A stretch of DNA of 31,553 nt from CAZQKL01 sp964593895 [NCBI: uncultured bacterium] (GTDB taxonomy: Bacteria; DYJV01), in the NCBI GenBank assembly GCA_964593895.1, contig CAZQKL010000007.1, forward strand, positions 1 through 31,553. Reading direction: 5' to 3'. The translations under genes and the position numbers were made by a program. Of this stretch, positions 15,777 through 24,450 are shown piece by piece. The notes below the pieces were generated by a model, which saw nothing but the letters and a program-made list of their open reading frames with translations, made no database searches and was not told the DNA's origin. The number at the start of each line of letters is the position of its first letter. The first letter of the stretch is position 1.

Positions 15777-17857
15777 TGAAAATTTATAGATTGCTATTAA
15801 TCTTTTTAGCCTTTATGTTTATTTTTTCAAGTTGTGCTCAAAAAGGAAAATTAGTTAAAAGAGAAAAACCAGTAATTGAAAATAGAGTTTCAAATAATGA
15901 AAATGAACAGCTAAATAAACCACCTGTGGTTGTAAAAAAAGAGGTTAAAAAGCAGATAATTTCCCAAAAAGAAGTTAAATCAAAAGTTTCTGAAAAGGTT
16001 TATATTGCGCCTCATTCAACAGTAAAGAAAAATAAAAAGAAGTATAAAATAACATTAAGCTTTGATAATGTTGATATTTATGAACTTATAAGCAATTTAT
16101 TGGGAGATGTTCTTCATAAAAATTTTGTTATTGATTCTTCTATAAGGAAAAAAATTTCTTTATATATTGATGGCTCATATACAGAGGCAGAATTATTAAA
16201 TCTTCTTTCAAGAGCCCTTGATATAATGAATATCTCGCTAATTGTTGAAAACAACATGGTTAAAGTTATTTACAAAAATAAAATGAGCAAAAATATTTTA
16301 CTCCATTCAAATACAATTTACGGAATAGAAATAATTAAACTTCAAAATACGTATTGTTACAACATGATTAACAACATACGACCATTTTTAACAGATAATG
16401 CTGTTGCAATTTCTGTTGTGCCTTCAAATTCATTAATAATAGTTGATAGAAACGAAAATATTAAAGTTATTAGAAAAATTTTGAAAATAGTTGATTCAGA
16501 TGTTTTTAAAGGGGTAAAATTTTTAGTTTTTAAACCAAAGTATTTCAACCCTGATGAACTTTATCAAATTGTTAAAAATGTAATAAATTCTCCTTCATTA
16601 TTTGCAAAAGCTGGAATTAGAAGAGATATTTTTGTTTATCCAATAAAATCAAATGGAAGTTTGCTATTAATTTCAAGAAATATTGAATTTCTAAATTTAA
16701 TTATTAGCTGGCTAAATGAACTTGACACTCCAGGAAATGTTAATCAAACAAAGATTTATGTGTATAAAGTTGAGAATGGTGAAGCAACTGATGTTGCAAA
16801 TATTTTAACACAAATATTTGGTTCTGGAAGAAGCTCTTACAATGTTAAGGGAAAGGTAATTGTAAGAGGAACAACCATAAGTGATACATCTTTAAAAGGA
16901 CCAGTTAAAATTATTCCTGATAAAACAAATAATACAATAATTATTAAGGCAACTCCTGAGGATTATGCTAAAATTTACAAAATTTTAAGAGAAATAGATA
17001 CAGTTCCAAGAGAAGTTTTAATAAATATGCTCATTGCTGAAATATCTTATGAAAAAGGTTATGAATATGGAATTGAATGGTATTTAAGAAATAAAGGATT
17101 AAATATTGGTGGAAATACCTACAAAGCAAATATGGTTTTAAATAATGGAGTTTCGTCAAAAGCTAAATACTCATTAGGAACAGGAATTTTAGGCTTCTCC
17201 TATGGCATTTTTGATAGTGAAAATGCTTTAAGGGGACTTTTAACAGCAATTGAAGACCATTCTAAAATTAATATTTTATCAGCTCCAAGTATTTTAGCAA
17301 TAGACAATCATGAAGCAAAAATAGAAGTTGGTCAAGATGTCCCAATTATTACACAATCTGTTACAAATGTTAATAGTGAAGGTAATATTACAAATACAGT
17401 TCAATACAGAAATACAGGTATAATTTTAAAAGTTAAACCTAAAATAAATTCAGGAGGATTGGTAAGACTTGATATTGTTCAGGAAGTTTCTGAAGCAAAA
17501 AGTAATACTATTTCAGGAATAGATTCACCAATATTTTTAAAAAGAAGGGCTGAAACTACTTTAGTTGTTAAAGATGGTCAAACAATAATTATTGGAGGAC
17601 TTTTAGAAAATAAAAATGATGAAAGTGCTTCAGGTGTGCCTGGATTAAGAAGAATTCCAGGTATTGGATTTTTATTTGGTGGAAAAAAGAAAAAATACAC
17701 AAAGACAGAGTTGTTAATTGCCATTACTCCAAGAGTTGTAAGAAATGTTAATGAAGCTAAAAAAATGAATGCAGAATTTTTAGAAAAGGTTGCTGAAATA
17801 AAAGAATTGCTTTTAAATCAAAAAAATAATGCTTTTAAAATTAGGGGTATGAAATGA
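15776..17857 (+). CDS. gspD: T2SS secretin GspD, predicted lipoprotein
   Basis: GspD forms the outer-membrane channel of the T2SS. The 693-residue protein starts with a lipoprotein signal whose box FSSC places the lipidated Cys at C20. A linker of about 70 residues (21-90) with some 18 lysines follows. Then come the N0 domain (from about 91, ITLSFDNVDIYELI), N1-N3 repeats, and the secretin core with VPIITQSVT, EVGQDVP, the GLVRLDIVQEVS strand, and VPGLRRIPGIGFLFGG from V621. The LLIAITPRVV ending is typical, with about 40 extra residues. Lipidated secretins occur in some systems. A separate pilotin gene is not seen here. It overlaps the next gene by ATGA. Confidence 0.96.
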   Translation: MKIYRLLLIFLAFMFIFSSCAQKGKLVKREKPVIENRVSNNENEQLNKPPVVVKKEVKKQIISQKEVKSKVSEKVYIAPHSTVKKNKKKYKITLSFDNVDIYELISNLLGDVLHKNFVIDSSIRKKISLYIDGSYTEAELLNLLSRALDIMNISLIVENNMVKVIYKNKMSKNILLHSNTIYGIEIIKLQNTYCYNMINNIRPFLTDNAVAISVVPSNSLIIVDRNENIKVIRKILKIVDSDVFKGVKFLVFKPKYFNPDELYQIVKNVINSPSLFAKAGIRRDIFVYPIKSNGSLLLISRNIEFLNLIISWLNELDTPGNVNQTKIYVYKVENGEATDVANILTQIFGSGRSSYNVKGKVIVRGTTISDTSLKGPVKIIPDKTNNTIIIKATPEDYAKIYKILREIDTVPREVLINMLIAEISYEKGYEYGIEWYLRNKGLNIGGNTYKANMVLNNGVSSKAKYSLGTGILGFSYGIFDSENALRGLLTAIEDHSKINILSAPSILAIDNHEAKIEVGQDVPIITQSVTNVNSEGNITNTVQYRNTGIILKVKPKINSGGLVRLDIVQEVSEAKSNTISGIDSPIFLKRRAETTLVVKDGQTIIIGGLLENKNDESASGVPGLRRIPGIGFLFGGKKKKYTKTELLIAITPRVVRNVNEAKKMNAEFLEKVAEIKELLLNQKNNAFKIRGMK

Positions 17858-18534
17858 AAAAGATTTTAGTTTTTATGATTTTAATTTTACAAGTATTTAT
17901 TTTACATGCTGATATAAATGGCATAAAAAATCTTTTTGACCCATCCATTCTTGAAAATAAAAAAAATAGTTCACAAAAAAGCAGTCCCGCTCCAGATTTT
18001 ATTCTGTATGGTATTATAAACACAGGAAAAGTAAAAAAAGTTTTACTAAAGCCAAAAAGATTAACTCCAAAAATTAAAGATAAATTAAATAAAAGAGGAT
18101 ATATTGTGCTAAATCTCAATGAGGAAGTTGATGGGATTAAATTTATTGGAATTGATAATAATTCAGCAATTTTTAAAAAAGGTGAAAATATTGTAAAATT
18201 AGATGTTTTTGAAGAACCTAAAGCTGACAGACCAAAAATTTCGCAGAAAAATTCTCAAGGTCCATTAATAATTTCAAGTAAACCTCAAAAAATAGCAACT
18301 CAAAAAAGAGAAATTACACCCGTAAAATTTTTAAATAAACCATCTCATAAAAACCAAAGAAAACCTCAAGTACCTCAAGTAGTAAAAAGTAAAGTCACAA
18401 AACCAAAAAGAACTTCACATAGACCAATAAATCCATTTATTGAATTATTGAGAAAAGCAGCAAAACAAAATAGGAATAAGAGCACGCAACCTGTTGAAAA
18501 TCCTTTCTTAATGCTTTTGCGAAAAGCAAAATGA
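17854..18534 (+). CDS. gspC: GspC-like HR-domain protein with duplicated C-terminal motif
   Basis: This 226-residue protein has an N-terminal hydrophobic segment that is a membrane anchor or a signal peptide (possible cut after HA, near residue 20). Residues 47-119 read FILYGIINTG, IKFIGIDNNSAIFKKGENIV and a final KLDVF. This is the compact beta fold of the GspC homology region or PilP, which docks onto the secretin N0 domain. The remaining 100 residues are Lys/Pro/Gln/Arg-rich and probably disordered. They end in two near-copies of a short motif, NPFIELLRKA (193-202) and NPFLMLLRKA (216-225). It occupies the GspC slot but sits after gspD rather than before it. No PDZ domain is present. The name is provisional. 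Confidence 0.6.
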   Translation: MKKILVFMILILQVFILHADINGIKNLFDPSILENKKNSSQKSSPAPDFILYGIINTGKVKKVLLKPKRLTPKIKDKLNKRGYIVLNLNEEVDGIKFIGIDNNSAIFKKGENIVKLDVFEEPKADRPKISQKNSQGPLIISSKPQKIATQKREITPVKFLNKPSHKNQRKPQVPQVVKSKVTKPKRTSHRPINPFIELLRKAAKQNRNKSTQPVENPFLMLLRKAK

Positions 18535-20117
18535 AAGAAGGTTTTTTAATTTTACTATTTACCCTTTTTTCTATTGTGTTAACTCCTTTTTTAATTTTTA
18601 TTTCAAATCAAATAGGTTTTTATGATATTCCAAATGAAAGAAAACTTCATAAAAAAAATATACCTTTTACTGGTGGAGTAATAATTATAACCTCAATTTT
18701 TTTAGGGCTTTTTTTTGTAGAAATTGAGCCTGTGGTAATTATTATTTCTCTGTTTTCTTTTTTTGTTTTTTTATTGGGAATTATTGATGATAAGTTAAAT
18801 TTACCAGCAATTATTAAACTTATATTTCAGATAATAATTGTTGTATTCTTTTTATTGAATAAAAAAATTCAGCCTTTGTGGATTCACATAAGTAACATCT
18901 TTTTAATTGATTTTTTAATAAATATTTTTTGGATGATAATTATTATCAATGCAATCAATTTAATTGATGGAATTGATGGACTTGCCCTTTTAATAGCAAC
19001 AATTACATTTACATGTTTTATAATTTTTGCATCAGGAAAAACTATTGGAGGTTATTATCTTCTTTTTGTAATTTTAGGTTCCTTATTAGGTTTATTAAAA
19101 TATAATTTACCTCCAGCAAAAATATTTTTAGGTGATAATGGAGCATTACTATTAGGTTTTTTAATTGCATCTTACAGTATGAGTATTGCTTCAAAGATGT
19201 TTGTAACATACTCAATTTTTGTTCCATTAACATTGATTTTAATACCTGTTTTTGATGTTTTTGTTGTTTCTGCAAAAAGATTTAAATTAAAAAAATCAAT
19301 ATTTAAAGCTGATAAAAATCATATTCACCACGATTTATTGGAGCTTGGATTTACAGAAAGAGAAGTGTTAATGATTTTAGGATTTTTGACTTCTATTTTT
19401 GCGGTAATAACAGTTCTTAAATATTCAATTGATGTTTTTGTTATTTATGTTTTAATCATTTTAATTTTTGATTTAATTTTAATCTATTTAAGATTTGGAA
19501 ATGGGAAAAATTTAAAAGAAAAAATTAAAATAAAAAATAAAAATTTACGTGAAAAATTCAGAAAAATTGTTTTAGGAGATAAAGATAATATTCAAATTAA
19601 AAAGATTGACTTTTTTATTATGCTTTTTGTTTTTACAATTTTGACATTTTCATATTTGAAAATTTCCTGGAGTTATACATTTTATCTCCAATTTTTGCTT
19701 TTTGTTTTCATATTGATTTTAAATAACTATTTCCATTTTGGTGATGATACTACCAGAATCTTTTCAAATTTCACAATTTTCTGGTTATATCTATTTTTAT
19801 GCTATAAAATTTTCCAATTTAATTATTTAATCTTGCAAATTATTGGATTTTTAGCTTTAATTTTAAATGTAATTAAATTAATCCAAAAAAGAAAATTTGA
19901 CCTTTTTATATACAACCCAATGGAAATAATTCTTGTTCATATTTTATTGATTTTTTTACTAAGGCATACTATCTCATTTAATCTAATAATTCCTGCAATT
20001 TTAATTTATAATTTAACAAAAGATTTTTTTATGAAAGATACAATTGAATATAAACTTTTTTATCCACCATTAATTTTAATTAGTTTTTTTATACCATTAA
20101 TTAAGATATTAAGATGA
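18531..20117 (+). CDS. Polyprenyl-phosphate sugar-1-phosphate transferase (WecA/TagO/MraY family) with membrane extension
   Basis: This integral membrane enzyme should load a HexNAc-1-phosphate from a UDP-sugar onto undecaprenyl phosphate, priming a lipid-linked glycan. Family motifs are complete: P34-NERK followed by His and a TGG, D86-D87, N143 with D146 and D149 (NLIDGIDG), the G201-D202-N203 loop, and the H264-I-H-H box typical of WecA/TagO rather than MraY. The catalytic part ends near residue 320. About 200 further residues contain several extra hydrophobic segments that I do not recognise, so the protein is much longer than WecA or TagO (about 360). It overlaps the GspC-like gene and wzm by four bases each, tying T2SS to glycan synthesis. 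Confidence 0.9.
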   Translation: MKEGFLILLFTLFSIVLTPFLIFISNQIGFYDIPNERKLHKKNIPFTGGVIIITSIFLGLFFVEIEPVVIIISLFSFFVFLLGIIDDKLNLPAIIKLIFQIIIVVFFLLNKKIQPLWIHISNIFLIDFLINIFWMIIIINAINLIDGIDGLALLIATITFTCFIIFASGKTIGGYYLLFVILGSLLGLLKYNLPPAKIFLGDNGALLLGFLIASYSMSIASKMFVTYSIFVPLTLILIPVFDVFVVSAKRFKLKKSIFKADKNHIHHDLLELGFTEREVLMILGFLTSIFAVITVLKYSIDVFVIYVLIILIFDLILIYLRFGNGKNLKEKIKIKNKNLREKFRKIVLGDKDNIQIKKIDFFIMLFVFTILTFSYLKISWSYTFYLQFLLFVFILILNNYFHFGDDTTRIFSNFTIFWLYLFLCYKIFQFNYLILQIIGFLALILNVIKLIQKRKFDLFIYNPMEIILVHILLIFLLRHTISFNLIIPAILIYNLTKDFFMKDTIEYKLFYPPLILISFFIPLIKILR

Positions 20118-20902
20118 ACTTGATTAAAATTTGTAAAAATTACGGGTTTATATTAAAAGAGTTTTTTTCAAGAGAAATAAATCAAAAATTTGTAGGTTCA
20201 GCTGGTGGAAAATTATGGTTAATTCTTAATCCCCTATCTCAAATTATTATTTATACGCTTTTATTTTCAGTAATTTTAAAGATAAAATTAAACATGAAAT
20301 TTACAGGAACCCAAAGCTTTTTAATTTTTCTTCTTTCAGGAATGTTTTTATGGTTAATCTTTTCAGAAGCAGTGTTTAGAGGTATTTCAATAATTATTGA
20401 AAATGCAAATTTAATTACAAAAGTTGCCTTTCCAACTGAAATTTTACCCATTGTGGCAGTTTTACAGTCTTTTTTTATAAATGGAATAGGATTAGGTTTG
20501 TTTCTTATTTTTTTAATTTTTAGAGGTTTTTTAAATATTAATTGGTTTTTTTTGCCTTTTATAATAATTATTTTCTTTATGTTTGTTTATGGATTTGTAT
20601 TAATTTTTTCATCAATTTCAGTGTTTATTAGAGATATTCAGCATTTAATTAATATTTTACTTTTTGTGTGGTTTTATTCAACTCCAATAATTTATCCAGG
20701 ATATATGATTCCAGATAGATTGAAATTTGTATTGTATATAAATCCTTTAAATTCTTTTATTTCAGTATTTAGATCTGTAATTTTAAATGTGAATTTTAAT
20801 TATTATCATGTGTTTTTATCTATTTTTTGGAGTTTATTTTTGTATTATTTAGGAAATTTTATTTTTCAGAAATTAAAATTAAATTTTTCAGATGTATTAT
20901 AA
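20114..20902 (+). CDS. wzm: Polysaccharide ABC transporter permease (Wzm-like)
   Basis: This 262-residue ABC-2-type permease has about six membrane helices and the usual cytoplasmic N-terminus (LKEFFSREINQKFVGSAGGKLW), which matches the 'R..~~~..r.~~..lG..W' start of Wzm/TagG proteins. Conserved later features are KVAFPTEILP, the IRDIQHLIN coupling segment and an STPIIYP loop. With the ATPase that follows, it should move a lipid-linked polysaccharide from the cytoplasmic to the periplasmic face. It overlaps the sugar-phosphate transferase by ATGA and is two bases from wzt. Confidence 0.92.
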   Translation: MNLIKICKNYGFILKEFFSREINQKFVGSAGGKLWLILNPLSQIIIYTLLFSVILKIKLNMKFTGTQSFLIFLLSGMFLWLIFSEAVFRGISIIIENANLITKVAFPTEILPIVAVLQSFFINGIGLGLFLIFLIFRGFLNINWFFLPFIIIIFFMFVYGFVLIFSSISVFIRDIQHLINILLFVWFYSTPIIYPGYMIPDRLKFVLYINPLNSFISVFRSVILNVNFNYYHVFLSIFWSLFLYYLGNFIFQKLKLNFSDVL

Positions 20903-20904
20903 AA

Positions 20905-22068
20905 ATGATAGCAGTTAAATTAAAAAATATTTCAAAAGTTTACAAAATTTATTCCAATCCAATTGACAGATTAAAAGAGATATTTTTCAAAAAAAAATAT
21001 CATAGAGAATTTGTTGCTTTAAAAGATATAAATTTAACAGTAAAGCATGGTGAAATTGTTGGAATTATAGGAGAAAATGGTGCAGGAAAAACAACTCTTT
21101 TAAAAATAATTGCAAAAATTTTAAATCCAACTCAAGGAGAGGTAGAAGTAAATGGAAAACTTTCAGCTTTATTAGAGCTTGGAGCAGGTTTTCATCCTGA
21201 ATTTACAGGAAGACAGAATATATACATTAACGGAACATTACTTGGCTTAAGAAAAGAGGCAATAAAAAGAAAAGAAAAAGAAATTATTGAATTTGCGGAA
21301 CTTGAAGATTTTATTGACCAGCCTATAAAAACTTATTCTTCAGGAATGTATGTAAGGTTAGCATTTTCAATTGCAACAGCAATAGACCCTGATATTTTAA
21401 TAGTTGATGAAGCTTTAAGTGTTGGAGACCAGCATTTTCAGAAAAAAAGTATTGATAAAATGATGAGCTTTTGCAAATCTGGAAAAACTATTTTATTTTG
21501 TTCTCACAATTTTTATCAATTGCAAGAGCTTTGTTCAAGAGGTGTTTGGATTCACAGAGGAGAGATTAAATTTGATGGTAGAATAAAAGATGCTATTCAG
21601 AAATATCAGAATTATATTGCAAATAAAGAAAAGGATAAACAAGAAAATATTTCAGAGGAAAAATTAATTTTTATAAAAGAATTGTGGCAGGAAGATGAAA
21701 AGGGAAATAGAAAAGATTTATTTTCCTATGGAGAAACAGTAAAACTTAACATAAAAATTGGAAACCTCACTAATAAAAAAATAAAAGGACATATTGGGCT
21801 TGGATTGATAAGATATGATGAAGTTCTTGCTTTTGGAATGGGAACTCATCTTGAAGGTTTAAAAGAGATTGAGCTTGATGATAATAAAATAGTTTCACTA
21901 AAATTGTTGGAAATTAATTTTTTGCCTGGAGAGTATATGGTATATGGATTAATCTTTGATGAATCTGGGATGCATGTTTATGATATTGGAAAATCAAAAC
22001 CATTTAAGATTGATTATGAAACAAAAGCATATGGAATGAGTTTTGTCAATTATAAATGGATAATATAA
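20905..22068 (+). CDS. wzt: Polysaccharide ABC transporter ATPase with C-terminal carbohydrate-binding-type domain (Wzt-like)
   Basis: I start this 387-residue ATPase at the ATG at 20905, two bases after wzm, because the protein then begins with the normal IAVKLKNISKVY strand. The longer frame would add 26 residues overlapping wzm. The Walker A motif is G56-ENGAGKTT (K62), the signature YSSGM is at 144-148 and Walker B DILIVDE ends at D168-E169. An extra domain of about 130 residues (from about 250) resembles the Wzt C-terminal beta-sandwich, which in O9a-type systems recognises the capped end of the glycan. That predicts chain-end modification before export. The methyltransferase gene overlapping its end is a candidate for that job. 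Confidence 0.93.
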   Translation: MIAVKLKNISKVYKIYSNPIDRLKEIFFKKKYHREFVALKDINLTVKHGEIVGIIGENGAGKTTLLKIIAKILNPTQGEVEVNGKLSALLELGAGFHPEFTGRQNIYINGTLLGLRKEAIKRKEKEIIEFAELEDFIDQPIKTYSSGMYVRLAFSIATAIDPDILIVDEALSVGDQHFQKKSIDKMMSFCKSGKTILFCSHNFYQLQELCSRGVWIHRGEIKFDGRIKDAIQKYQNYIANKEKDKQENISEEKLIFIKELWQEDEKGNRKDLFSYGETVKLNIKIGNLTNKKIKGHIGLGLIRYDEVLAFGMGTHLEGLKEIELDDNKIVSLKLLEINFLPGEYMVYGLIFDESGMHVYDIGKSKPFKIDYETKAYGMSFVNYKWII

Positions 22069-22958
22069 AAAAAATTTTTGAAAAATTTGTAGAATTATTA
22101 AAAGATTTTCAAAAAGACCTATTTCCTTTTTTTCAAGAATTAGGTTTACACATTTTACATAATCATTTTTATTCCCCAATTCCAGATACAAGATTTATAA
22201 AAAATCAGAAAATATACAACTATAAAATTTTTGGATTTGATGAAAAAGAAAATTTAAAATTTTTTAATTACTTACATAAAAAATATGAAAAAGAATGGAG
22301 CTTGCTCATAAACGAATTTAATATTGAAAATGGAACTTTTGAAGGATTAGATGCGTTCATCTGTTATTCAATTATTAGAGAATTTAAACCTAAAAAAATT
22401 ATTGAAATAGGTTCAGGTAATACAACTAAATTGTTTTTAATTGCTGGAAATAAAAAAATTAATCTAACATGCATTGACCCATATTATCAAGAAATAACTG
22501 GAGTAAATTATTTTATTAAAGACAGAGTTGAAAATATTGATATAGATTTTTTTAAAAGATTAGATAGCAATGACATCCTTTTTATTGATAGTTCCCATAC
22601 TGTAAAGTCTCAAAATGATGTTTTATTTTTAATTTTTGAGGTTTTTCCTGTTTTAAAAAAAGGAGTAATTATTCACTTTCATGATATTTTTTTGCCTTTA
22701 GATTATCCAATTTCATGGATAAAAGAAGAATTAAGATTTTGGAATGAACAATACATTGTTGGAGCATTTCTAATGGAAAATAAAAACTATAAAATTTTAA
22801 TTTCAAATAGCTTATTGGGTTTTAAATATCCTGAAATAATTAAAGAAAAATTACCACTACCAGAAAAATTAAAATCTAAGTATGAAAATATTTACAGAAA
22901 AATGTTCAATAATGTTAAATGGTTTGGTGGAGGAAGTTTATGGTTAAAAAAATTATAA
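22056..22958 (+). CDS. Class I SAM-dependent methyltransferase, possibly glycan-modifying
   Basis: This 300-residue protein has a Rossmann methyltransferase core. The SAM-binding motif I is IIEIGSGNTTKL with G119-S-G121, the acidic motif II is in LTCIDPY, and later motifs include ILFIDSSHTVKSQNDV and IIHFHDIFLP. The HDIF and FIDSSH wording is characteristic of the Methyltransf_24-type enzymes common in polysaccharide clusters. About 100 residues before the core are unassigned. Overlap with wzt by 13 bases makes glycan methylation, perhaps as an export cap, the best guess. The target is not shown by the sequence. Confidence 0.78.
   Translation: MDNIKKIFEKFVELLKDFQKDLFPFFQELGLHILHNHFYSPIPDTRFIKNQKIYNYKIFGFDEKENLKFFNYLHKKYEKEWSLLINEFNIENGTFEGLDAFICYSIIREFKPKKIIEIGSGNTTKLFLIAGNKKINLTCIDPYYQEITGVNYFIKDRVENIDIDFFKRLDSNDILFIDSSHTVKSQNDVLFLIFEVFPVLKKGVIIHFHDIFLPLDYPISWIKEELRFWNEQYIVGAFLMENKNYKILISNSLLGFKYPEIIKEKLPLPEKLKSKYENIYRKMFNNVKWFGGGSLWLKKL
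22929..22933 (+). promoter_or_regulatory. Ribosome-binding site fixing the start at 22940
   Basis: GGAGG lies six bases before the ATG at 22940. The upstream in-frame ATG at 22919 has no such site and would bury the signal peptide behind seven residues including Trp-Trp. Confidence 0.7.
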
Positions 22959-24409
22959 TATTTTTAATAATTTTTCATTTTGGAACTTTATTAAAAGCTG
23001 AATTTTTCATAAAAGGAGTTCATTACTGGGGAAATGCTGGGCCTTTTAATTTCTGGGATAGTATTGAACTAAAAAATGTTGAGACTGATTTTAATTATTT
23101 TAAAAAGAGAGGATTTAATACAATTATTCTTGTTGTTCCATGGGTGGAGTTTCAACTATATATTTATAAACCTTATTTTTTTAATAAATTTGCATTAGAT
23201 AAATTAAATTTTTTATTAAAAGAAGCTGAGAAATTTAATTTTAAAGTAATTTTAAGATTAAGTTACACATGGGATTTATTTCCTAAATACGATATAAGCT
23301 GTAGCAGAAGATTTTTTATGCTTTATTATGATAAAAATGTTTTAAAAGCCTGGAAGATTTATTTAAAAAAGATTTATGAAATATCTTCAAAATACAAAAA
23401 TTTTCTTTTTGGGTTTTTAACTTGGGAAGATTTTTGGGGATTTATTAATGTATGTAGATTACAGACTCAGAAAGATAGAAAAAAGATTGCTAAATTAATT
23501 GGATACCCTTATCCAGTTCCAAAGATTAACACACCAGAATTTGAAAATTTTTTAAAGTTCTGGGATAAGATAATAATAGAGAGAATTTTTAATTCTGCAA
23601 AGGATGTATTTCCAGATTTAAGTTTTGAGATAAGAATAGATAAAGACCCTATTTATAGAGACGGGAAACTAATAAAATGGTTTGAGCATAAAGATTTTTT
23701 CAATATGAAATTAAAAGTCGTAACTATTTATTATGCACCATTTTGGGGAGCGAAAAATAATTTTAACTATATTTCAGGAGAAAAGGCTTTAGAAAGATTA
23801 AAATTTTTATTAAATTATGTGAAAAATAATATTGGAAAAAGAAAAATTTTTATTGACCAGTTCAATTTTTATGATAATTCACCTTTAAATTTTGGAAAAA
23901 CAATTATTTATCCTGGAGATTTATCATTTTTTTATAAAAAAGCTATTAAAGTTTTAAAAAGTAATACAATAGGATTCGCACTATGGAATACTCGTAGACA
24001 TGAATGTAGCGTAGTTTACAATGGTTTTTTTGAAAATGGTTTAGATGGGTGGGAAAAAAGTGGCAAAGTAAGTGTTATCTATTTTAAAAATGATAAAAAA
24101 ATTTTAATATCTTCAGGTGGAGAAATTTCTCAATTTATTCCTGAAAAAAATTTAAAAATTGGACTTTTTTCTCCTAAGTATAAAATTTATCTCTGCTATG
24201 AAGGTATTGGATTAGATAAAGATAATGAGTTGATTGTTAATGGGAAAAGAATTTATTTAACAAATTTTTATAAAAATTATTGTATAAAGTTAGCCTATAA
24301 ACAGAATATTAAGATAAATTTTGTATGCAAAAAGGGAAAATTAATAATTGATAAAGTAAAATTATATTCACATGTGCAAGAGGAATTGAATTTGGAAAAA
24401 ATTAATTGA
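22940..24409 (+). CDS. Secreted glycoside hydrolase-like TIM-barrel protein with C-terminal beta domain
   Basis: This 489-residue protein starts with a signal peptide (about 1-20, cut after LLKA). Residues 22-355 look like a (beta/alpha)8 glycosidase of the GH-A kind: GVHYWGNAGPFNFWD, GFNTIILVVPWVEF, and F-L-T-W-E163-D-F-W-G, where E163 is the candidate acid/base. The strand where the nucleophile Glu normally lies reads IFIDQF (D306), so the barrel may be inactive or use a different residue. Residues 358-475 form a probable carbohydrate-binding-type sandwich (NGFFENGLDGWEKSG). It closes the long operon, consistent with trimming or binding the exported glycan. I cannot name the GH family. Confidence 0.6.
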   Translation: MVKKIIIFLIIFHFGTLLKAEFFIKGVHYWGNAGPFNFWDSIELKNVETDFNYFKKRGFNTIILVVPWVEFQLYIYKPYFFNKFALDKLNFLLKEAEKFNFKVILRLSYTWDLFPKYDISCSRRFFMLYYDKNVLKAWKIYLKKIYEISSKYKNFLFGFLTWEDFWGFINVCRLQTQKDRKKIAKLIGYPYPVPKINTPEFENFLKFWDKIIIERIFNSAKDVFPDLSFEIRIDKDPIYRDGKLIKWFEHKDFFNMKLKVVTIYYAPFWGAKNNFNYISGEKALERLKFLLNYVKNNIGKRKIFIDQFNFYDNSPLNFGKTIIYPGDLSFFYKKAIKVLKSNTIGFALWNTRRHECSVVYNGFFENGLDGWEKSGKVSVIYFKNDKKILISSGGEISQFIPEKNLKIGLFSPKYKIYLCYEGIGLDKDNELIVNGKRIYLTNFYKNYCIKLAYKQNIKINFVCKKGKLIIDKVKLYSHVQEELNLEKIN

Positions 24410-24434
24410 AAAAATTAATTTTGTTTATTATAAA
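24406..24434 (+). promoter_or_regulatory. Promoter for the lipoprotein/secreted-protein pair
   Basis: TTGAAA (24406-24411), a 17-base spacer and TATAAA (24429-24434) each match consensus at five of six positions. The predicted start near 24441 leaves about 20 bases before the lipoprotein ATG, including its strong ribosome-binding site. The -35 hexamer contains the stop codon of the preceding gene, as at 6928. Confidence 0.55.
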
Positions 24435-24450
24435 AATAGAAAATGTTTTT

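Noticed and set aside
17841-18119. Minus-strand open frame opposite the start of the GspC-like gene
   Set aside because: It is the antisense shadow of a translationally coupled gene and has no start context.
20827-20904. Longer N-terminus for the Wzt ATPase
   Set aside because: The 26 extra residues are Phe/Lys-rich, lie wholly inside the end of wzm and precede the normal first beta strand of the ATPase.
24398-24422. Ten-base all-AT inverted repeat (AAAATTAATT, loop GAAAA, AATTAATTTT) considered as a terminator
   Set aside because: The stem has no GC pairs and no clean T-run follows. It is also a simple direct repeat of an A/T word and overlaps the better supported promoter at 24406.
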